DNA of 64,000 bases from an uncultured Bacteroidales bacterium (GTDB lineage: Bacteria > Bacteroidota > Bacteroidia > Bacteroidales > F082): assembly GCA_905233685.1 (NCBI GenBank), contig CAJOEZ010000001.1, positions 1-64,000 on the forward strand. The letters run 5' to 3'. Positions 58,297-64,000 of the stretch are shown piece after piece (the first letter of the stretch is position 1; each line of letters starts with the position of its first letter). The translations under genes were made by a program, and so were the position numbers. The notes beneath the pieces are model-generated. The model was not told where the DNA came from. It saw only the letters and a list, made by a program, of their open reading frames with translations, and did not search any database.

Positions 58297-60731
58297 AAAC
58301 CTGCCGAAGCATAGGTTTCCTTTTTTTTCTCTTTTGTTTTTTGACGCCAACGCTTTGGAGCCAGAATCACACAATCAGCGGTAAAATCACCAACCAACTG
58401 AGTCGCCAGCCAATTGCTTTCGTCAACGTGGTTGTCAACGACGGCACAACGGGTGGCATGAGCGACATCGACGGCAAATATGAAATCTCTTCCAATGAAC
58501 CCATTCGAAAAATCAAATTCTCTTGCTTAGGTTTTGAGACGAAAGATATTGACATTCAACCTAATAAAGACAAATACAATGTCGTTCTTAGCCCTATCAC
58601 CTTTGAACTGAAGGAAGTGACCGTGGAAGCGGGCGAGAACCCCGCCCACCGCATTATTGACAGTCTTGTGGCACACCGTAAAGCCAACAACCCCAATTCC
58701 TTAGCGTCGTATCGCTACAAAATCTACGACCAAATGGTCATCACCATCGACAGCAGCGGTTTTGGCCAAGCCATGAGCTACTCTTCTGGAAGTGGAATCA
58801 TGCAGCGGTTCGACAATATGCTGAAAAAGAGTGACTTGATGGTGATGGAGACTGCTTCTGAGGTGCTTTTCAAATCCCCCGACCGCAAATTGCAGAACGT
58901 GCTCGGCACTAAAGTGTCGGGCATGAAAGACCCGGTTTTCATCTATTTGGTGAACAGTTTGCAGAGCGTTAGCTTTTATGATGAAAAAATCAACATAGCT
59001 GGTACTGAATACGTTAACCCCATCAGTCACAACAGCAAACGCCACTATTTCTTCACCTTGGAAAACGTCAGTCCCATCGGGGAAGGCGATTCGCTCTACG
59101 TGATTTCGTTTCATCCTTTGAAAGGCAGCACTTTCAACGGGATGCGCGGCACCATGACCGTCAACAGCGACGGGTGGGCATTGCAAAGTGTGAAAGCCTC
59201 GCCCAACGAAGAAGGTGGGGCATACATCGTTACCATTCAGCAACTTTATCAAAAAGCTGGAAACCAATGGTTTCCGAAACAGTTAAATACCAGCCTGAGC
59301 TTTCCGAACCTCACCGCTGACATTGATGGACATAGTTTCCCCATGATCGCCATCGGGAAGAGCTATCTCTCTGACATTGAGATTAATCCCGAAATCAGTG
59401 CAAGGCAGTTCTCCGACATTGAGATATATGTCAATCCCGAGGCGGGCTTCCGCGACGAATCATTTTGGAATGATCACCGCATTGACTCTCTAACTGAAAG
59501 AATCAGAGCGACTTACTTTCTCGTCGATTCTCTTACAAAGGGCACCAACCTCCTCGACCGCGTTATGAACCTGACCAATAGGCTGATGACTGATGTCGCC
59601 TTCCCTATCGGGCCTATTGACATCGATATTAGCCGTCTCATCCGTTATTCCGTCAGTCGGGGATGGGGCTTCGGTTTCGGATTAGGCACCAACAACGGTC
59701 TTTCGCGTCACATTCGCCTCAACGTATATGCAAGTTATTGGCCCAAAAAGGATTACATTGATTATGGTGCCGGTTTCAAATGGCGCATCAACCCACAGCG
59801 AGAGATGCAACTCGACCTGAAAGTGGCCCGAGAATCAGCCTCATTAGGCGAGTTTAACTTGCAACAGAACTATGTGCTATTAGCCGAAAATAACTACAAA
59901 TACACTTTTTACGAGAACATGTATGTGCGGAAAAACCATGCCGACATTCAGTTCTCGTCGCGTTTTGCACAGCATTTTAAGGGCTTCATCGGTTTTAGCA
60001 TGAGCCACAACCGCTACACCGAGCAATTTTACCTCTCGCCTACCGACACGCTGACAGAGGCTAATTTCGCCATCGCTGAGGTGAAACTACGCTTCGCCTA
60101 CAAGGAAAAGTTTCTGAGCAAACCCGATGGTATTCAGTCACTTGGAACACTCTATCCTATCATATGGCTTTCCTATCAGCATAGTTTCCCTGGCGTTCTC
60201 GGCAGCATTTTTGAATACGACCGCATCAAGTTTGAAGCCACGCAAAACATCTACACATCCTATCTCGGTGTCGCCACAATTTTGCTGCAAGGCGGTTATG
60301 CCACCAACAGCTGCCCCGTGATGGAAACGTTCGATATCTTAGGCACTTATGATCCTGTTGGACTTTATTCGCCAGGCAGTTTCAGCACCATGCGTTTCGA
60401 CGAATTCTTCTGCGACCGCTTTGTGGCTCTTTACCTGAGCCATAATTTCAGTGGAATGCTTTGGAAAACGCAGTCGCCTTGGTTCAAGCCTGAACTGACC
60501 ATCGCCACCAACCTCGGCTGGGGAGACATGAAACGCGCTGAAAGCCAAAATGATAAAAACTTCAAGACAATGGAAAAAGGCTATTTTGAGAGCGGTCTTG
60601 TCATCAACGGGCTGTTGGCCACGCCGTACGCTAAAATTGGCGCAGGTGTGTTCTACCGCTACGGACCTTACACCTTGGACAATGTTTGGGACAATTTCGC
60701 TTTAAAAATCCGCGCCACAATTAACTTGTAG
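58293..60731 (+). CDS. DUF5686 outer membrane protein with CarboxypepD_reg-like domain
   Basis: 812 aa. A signal peptide covers residues ~1-24 (FLFFLFCFLTPTLWSQ). Residues ~27-100 are a carboxypeptidase-regulatory-like domain (ISGKITNQLSRQPIAFVNVV and GGMSDIDGKYEI). The remainder is DUF5686: AHRKANNPNSLASYRYKIYD near residue 128, and a long C-terminal region with beta-barrel character ending FALKIRATINL. Members are TonB-receptor-like but not TonB-dependent; function unknown. Coupled to the DivIC-like gene; ApbE follows after 5 bp. Confidence 0.85.
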   Translation: MKTCRSIGFLFFLFCFLTPTLWSQNHTISGKITNQLSRQPIAFVNVVVNDGTTGGMSDIDGKYEISSNEPIRKIKFSCLGFETKDIDIQPNKDKYNVVLSPITFELKEVTVEAGENPAHRIIDSLVAHRKANNPNSLASYRYKIYDQMVITIDSSGFGQAMSYSSGSGIMQRFDNMLKKSDLMVMETASEVLFKSPDRKLQNVLGTKVSGMKDPVFIYLVNSLQSVSFYDEKINIAGTEYVNPISHNSKRHYFFTLENVSPIGEGDSLYVISFHPLKGSTFNGMRGTMTVNSDGWALQSVKASPNEEGGAYIVTIQQLYQKAGNQWFPKQLNTSLSFPNLTADIDGHSFPMIAIGKSYLSDIEINPEISARQFSDIEIYVNPEAGFRDESFWNDHRIDSLTERIRATYFLVDSLTKGTNLLDRVMNLTNRLMTDVAFPIGPIDIDISRLIRYSVSRGWGFGFGLGTNNGLSRHIRLNVYASYWPKKDYIDYGAGFKWRINPQREMQLDLKVARESASLGEFNLQQNYVLLAENNYKYTFYENMYVRKNHADIQFSSRFAQHFKGFIGFSMSHNRYTEQFYLSPTDTLTEANFAIAEVKLRFAYKEKFLSKPDGIQSLGTLYPIIWLSYQHSFPGVLGSIFEYDRIKFEATQNIYTSYLGVATILLQGGYATNSCPVMETFDILGTYDPVGLYSPGSFSTMRFDEFFCDRFVALYLSHNFSGMLWKTQSPWFKPELTIATNLGWGDMKRAESQNDKNFKTMEKGYFESGLVINGLLATPYAKIGAGVFYRYGPYTLDNVWDNFALKIRATINL

Positions 60732-60736
60732 ATATT

Positions 60737-61735
60737 ATGAAAAGAATTGGTTTCGTGAGTGTTATATTTAGTTTGGTGCTGCTTTCCTGCACAAAGCAAC
60801 CACAAAAAGTGGTTTTGCAAGGTCTGGCGCAAGGTTCTTATTATGCCGTCACCTATTTCGACGAGCAGAACCGAAATTTCCAGCGCGAAATCGACTCGAT
60901 TTTTCATTCCGTGGATTTGTCCGTCAACCTTTGGGTAGACAGTTCCATCATCTCGAAAGTCAATCGGAATGAGGACGTTATGCTAGACAACATCTTCATT
61001 GACAACTTCAACATCGCTCAGGAAGCCGCCCTCCTTTCCGACGGCTATTTTGACCCGACCGTCTCCCCTATCGTGGCCGCTTGGGGCTTCAGTTATAAAA
61101 GCGGCGACAGTCTCACACCGCAACTGATAGACAGTTTGAAAACCCTGGTAGACTATCGAAAAGTCCACATCGAGGATGGAAAACTCATCAAAGAAGACCC
61201 ACGCATCACATTGGATTTCAACGCTATAGCCCAAGGCTACACCTCCGATCTCATTGCGGCGTTTTTGGACAGCAAGGGGATCAAGAACTATTTGGTCGAC
61301 ACAGGCGGCGAAATCATGGCACGCGGCGGCAAGCCCAATGGCCAGCCTTGGATTGTGGGTATCGAGAAACCCGCTGACAACTGGGATTCAGAGCGCATCG
61401 TGCAGACCCGCATCGCCTTGCGCGACAAGGGTTTGGTGACCTCTGGCAGCACCCGAAAATATGTCGAGCGTAATGGCAAACGCTATTCCCACTGCATCGA
61501 CCCGAAGACCGGTTATCCCGTGGAACACAACGTGCTCAGCGTGACTATCTTAGCCGAAAACTCCGTTTGGGCCGATGCCTTGGCCTCCATCTGCATGGTG
61601 ATGGGTTTGGAAAAATCTATGCCGCTCATCGAAAACATGGACGGCGTGGAAGCGTATTACATTTTCCAGAACAAGAACGGCGCATTGGAAACTTTTGCCA
61701 CAGAAGGGTTTGGGGAATGCATCGTGGAAAGATAA
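60737..61735 (+). CDS. apbE: FAD:protein FMN transferase (ApbE), lipoprotein
   Basis: 332 aa. A lipoprotein signal ends VLLSC near residue 18. ApbE attaches FMN covalently to Thr or Ser in Nqr/Rnf-type respiratory subunits in the periplasm, with Mg. Visible motifs are SVNLWVDSSIISKVNRN, the FDPTVSPIVAAWGF segment near 95, TLDFNAIAQGYTSDLIA near 157, DTGGEIMARG, and the C-terminal HNVLSVTILAENSVWADALA. Possible targets (nqr, rnf) are not in the window. Last gene before the unknown secreted protein. Confidence 0.93.
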   Translation: MKRIGFVSVIFSLVLLSCTKQPQKVVLQGLAQGSYYAVTYFDEQNRNFQREIDSIFHSVDLSVNLWVDSSIISKVNRNEDVMLDNIFIDNFNIAQEAALLSDGYFDPTVSPIVAAWGFSYKSGDSLTPQLIDSLKTLVDYRKVHIEDGKLIKEDPRITLDFNAIAQGYTSDLIAAFLDSKGIKNYLVDTGGEIMARGGKPNGQPWIVGIEKPADNWDSERIVQTRIALRDKGLVTSGSTRKYVERNGKRYSHCIDPKTGYPVEHNVLSVTILAENSVWADALASICMVMGLEKSMPLIENMDGVEAYYIFQNKNGALETFATEGFGECIVER

Positions 61736-61778
61736 AATAATGCCTATGCCAAAACTAATATCCAAAAACCAACTCAAA

Positions 61779-63272
61779 ATGCAAAGAAGTGAAATCGTTT
61801 CCCTTTTTGCCTTGTTGCTTGCGTCAGCAGCGGTTTTCGGGCAGAGCCAAAACCATGCTCCAACGGAAAACACAATCATTGCTGCCAAGCAAGCTTATAA
61901 TTCGGCTGACTTCCCTACGGCGTATGCCTCTTATTTGGCCTTGGATTCGGTAGATTCTATTGTGTATTACTATGATTTATGGCAGTTTTATGTCTCGGCG
62001 GAGAAAGTGAATGATACCGTCAAGAGCAAGGAACTGCTGTTTAGGTTGGCGGAGAATAATGGTTTTGAAAGGTTTTATCTGAACCAAAGGTTTTTTGTAG
62101 AGATTGGATTACGAGACAGGCCTTATTGGCCAGAACTGGATTCGCTCATTAGCCTTGCCGAAAGCAAAAGATGCCAGCCATTCGCCGATTCCTTGAAGGT
62201 GTTGAGAGCAAGAGACCAAGCTATAAGAATGAATTTGCAGTCCGAGGAACAGTGGAGGCAAATGGCTGTTGTCGATTCCGCCAACACGGCCCAACTTAAG
62301 GCACTGATAACGCAATACGGTTTCCCGACTTGGGAGCTGGTAGGGCGGGAGGCTGCTAATGGTGCTTGGCTTATTGCCCAGCACTCGCAGTCTTTCTTGC
62401 CTTGGTATCTGCAACACTATAAGCAGGCGGTCATGGACAACAATGCAGAAAGGCGTTCATTGGCTTATATGGAGGACCGTTATCTGACCCAACAGAGCAG
62501 GCCTCAAATCTATGGGACTCAACTATGTACAATTGATTCGGTGACTTACTTCTTCCCAATCATTGACCCAAAGCGAGTCAACCAGCGCAGGCTTTCGATG
62601 GACTTGGGACCCATAGAAGACTATATCAAGACATTTTCAGATAAAAGGCTTGATTCTTTGAAGATTTCACCTCTCTCTTTGGATTATTTGAACAACTATT
62701 ACATCAACAACACAAACATGTATGCTTTTATTGAGGCATATTATCAGAACAAGGATGTTTCACAACTTCCTACTTTTTATGGGGATGGCGGCCCTTATCC
62801 TTTTCCAAGGGATTTGGAGGTCTTGGCTGGTTATGTTTTTGAGGGCAATACCACGGAAGCTGTCAAAATTGCCAAGAAGATGGTGCTGTGTGGGAAGCGA
62901 TTGGATGAGGAATGGCATCTGCCTCAACCTTTGATGGATTCAGTGGTTGCCTGCTATGATGAATTACGGGCTGATTACGAAAGGATGATAACCAAAGATG
63001 ACAACCAGATGCTTAATGCCATCACTTCGTTTGACACTTTGGTGAAGGTGCTTGACAACGGCTTTTATCCGCGCTACACCATCGATGCTTGGAACGGGCA
63101 CATCAAGGATCTGATTGCAGAAAAGGCAAAGACATTGACAGCGGACGACTATGAAGCTTTCTTTGAATGGTTGTATGGACAGGTTGCCGTGGGCAACTAT
63201 CACCTTTTCGACTATGACGAGTTGTACGAGGAAGTCAAGCAACGCTTGTTTGGAGTGTCCGGACTCCATTAA
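61779..63272 (+). CDS. Hypothetical secreted protein
   Basis: 497 aa from ATG 61779 (MQRSEIVSLFALLLASAAVF), a good signal peptide; ATG 61740 is an alternative. The mature protein is helical with an alpha-solenoid look (AAKQAYNSADFPTAYASYLA), and carries TPR-like character in the first 100 residues. The rest, including HYKQAVMDNNAERRSLAYME and IDAWNGHIKDLIAEKAKTLT, has no family I recognise. It is probably read on the same transcript as ApbE, whose stop is 4 bp before 61740. Confidence 0.68.
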   Translation: MQRSEIVSLFALLLASAAVFGQSQNHAPTENTIIAAKQAYNSADFPTAYASYLALDSVDSIVYYYDLWQFYVSAEKVNDTVKSKELLFRLAENNGFERFYLNQRFFVEIGLRDRPYWPELDSLISLAESKRCQPFADSLKVLRARDQAIRMNLQSEEQWRQMAVVDSANTAQLKALITQYGFPTWELVGREAANGAWLIAQHSQSFLPWYLQHYKQAVMDNNAERRSLAYMEDRYLTQQSRPQIYGTQLCTIDSVTYFFPIIDPKRVNQRRLSMDLGPIEDYIKTFSDKRLDSLKISPLSLDYLNNYYINNTNMYAFIEAYYQNKDVSQLPTFYGDGGPYPFPRDLEVLAGYVFEGNTTEAVKIAKKMVLCGKRLDEEWHLPQPLMDSVVACYDELRADYERMITKDDNQMLNAITSFDTLVKVLDNGFYPRYTIDAWNGHIKDLIAEKAKTLTADDYEAFFEWLYGQVAVGNYHLFDYDELYEEVKQRLFGVSGLH

Positions 63273-63319
63273 ATTATGTTTTTTCGGTAATTTTTTTTCG
63301 GTAATTTGAGTAAAATGAG

Positions 63320-63327
63320 TATTTTTG
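63320..63327 (+). promoter_or_regulatory. -7 promoter box for the AAA ATPase gene
   Basis: TATTTTTG, 19 bp upstream of ATG 63347. An earlier ATG at 63339 meets a stop four codons on. Confidence 0.5.
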
Positions 63328-63346
63328 CCCCGAAAATCATGGCGTT

Positions 63347-64000
63347 ATGGTAAAGAATATCAATCCGTTTATCGTTTCCGGGAAAATCGCGCCCGAATAT
63401 TTTTGCGACCGTGTCAAGGAAGCGGCTGACTTGGAGAAATCGCTTCATAACCAGATGAATGTAGTGCTGACTTCACCGCGCCGAATGGGAAAAACCTCGT
63501 TGGTTGACTTCGTTTTCGACAAGCCAGACTTCAAGGATGAGTATGTCACCATTTCTGTCGATATACTTCACACCACGACTTTTCGTGAGTTCATCCTTGC
63601 CCTCGGAACGGCGGTTTTCGACAGCGTGGCCACCCGGAGTGTGAAGTTGCGCAAGCAGTTTGTCACGTTCCTGAAATCGCTCAGTGCGAGTTTCGGCTAC
63701 GACACCATCCAAAACATGCCTACTTTTGATGTCAAGTTGGGCGATGTGCAGAACCCCGAATACACTTTGGCGGAAATTTTTGGCTATCTTGAAAAAGTCG
63801 ATAAGCGTTGTATCGTGGTCATTGACGAGTTCCAGCAAATCACGCGCTATCCTGAGAAGAATGTCGAGGCGTTGTTAAGGACTCATATTCAGAAACTTGT
63901 CAATGCCAATTTTGTGTTTTCGGGGAGTCAGCGGCGACTGATGGAGGAAATGTTTTTCTCGTCGAAGAGGCCATTTTTCCAAAGCGCGAAATCGCTCCGT
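63347..64000 (+). CDS. AAA-type ATPase (archaeal ATPase-like family), 3' end cut
   Basis: 218 codons are present; the frame stays open to the window edge. A Walker A loop, TSPRRMGKTSLVDF, lies near residue 42. Walker B is RCIVVIDEFQQI near residue 155, and FVFSGSQRRLMEEMF near 186 is the sensor/arginine-finger region. Proteins of this shape are P-loop ATPases (PF01637-like), common in Bacteroidetes in many copies, often with a C-terminal winged helix or DUF. Function unknown. Confidence 0.85.
   Translation, partial: MVKNINPFIVSGKIAPEYFCDRVKEAADLEKSLHNQMNVVLTSPRRMGKTSLVDFVFDKPDFKDEYVTISVDILHTTTFREFILALGTAVFDSVATRSVKLRKQFVTFLKSLSASFGYDTIQNMPTFDVKLGDVQNPEYTLAEIFGYLEKVDKRCIVVIDEFQQITRYPEKNVEALLRTHIQKLVNANFVFSGSQRRLMEEMFFSSKRPFFQSAKSLR

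Noticed and set aside
1..64000. tRNA, rRNA or transposase genes
   Set aside because: Looked for typical T-loop sequence, rRNA cores and DDE/IS proteins; none could be supported, though short tRNAs could be missed by eye.

Overview
The window is a piece of a Bacteroidota genome, most likely an uncultured gut or rumen Bacteroidales. Three proteins carry type IX secretion C-terminal signals. Two proteins are of the FISUMP type. There are SusD-era glycan enzymes (GH92, GH29, GH13), CarboxypepD_reg/DUF5686 and PASTA proteins. Many genes have the Bacteroidetes -7 promoter box TAnnTTTG and no Shine-Dalgarno sequence. Assignment below order level is not supported by what I can see. No rRNA, tRNA or CRISPR array was found.

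Layout. 1-1027 is the 5' part of a secreted FISUMP protein running off the left edge. 1.1-16.8 kb is mostly core: GAPDH, pyrE plus a T9SS surface protein, a Nudix hydrolase, coaD, an rluD / T9SS protein / PASTA operon opposite ddl, pyrH - GT39 - frr, and a secreted amidase. 16.8-22.2 kb holds a PIN toxin-antitoxin pair, a FISUMP lipoprotein with a small C-terminally anchored partner, urocanate hydratase and a small lipoprotein. 22.3-29.7 kb holds a MATE pump, a coupled EFR1 / GH92 / DUF1295 operon, an orphan vsr and membrane enzymes. 29.7-36.3 kb is an AT-richer accessory stretch: an AlbA-type ATPase between duplicated Pmp3 ends, an HNH nuclease, gene remnants, a DUF1016 nuclease and an ORF6N protein. 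36.3-38.8 kb is a small-protein operon with a second MATE pump. 38.9-45.3 kb is a LysM / SGNH / SGNH / MBOAT operon that looks like a cell-envelope O-acetylation system, followed by a nitrilase. 45.4-51 kb holds tadA, a membrane-anchored AraC-type protein, a lipoprotein, a carboxyltransferase without biotin lysine and two small beta-barrels. 51-57.9 kb is carbohydrate metabolism: glgB, a GH13 enzyme and a GH29 fucosidase. 58-64 kb holds a DivIC/FtsB-like protein, a DUF5686 protein, ApbE, an unknown secreted protein and a truncated AAA ATPase.

The most unusual features are short palindromic repeats lying in frame inside proteins (vsr, the EFR1 ferredoxin, the DUF1016 nuclease), the envelope acetylation operon headed by a transglycosylase that has lost its catalytic Glu, a row of orphaned C-terminal ends related to the ORF6N protein, and a biotin-domain protein with His in place of the acceptor Lys.
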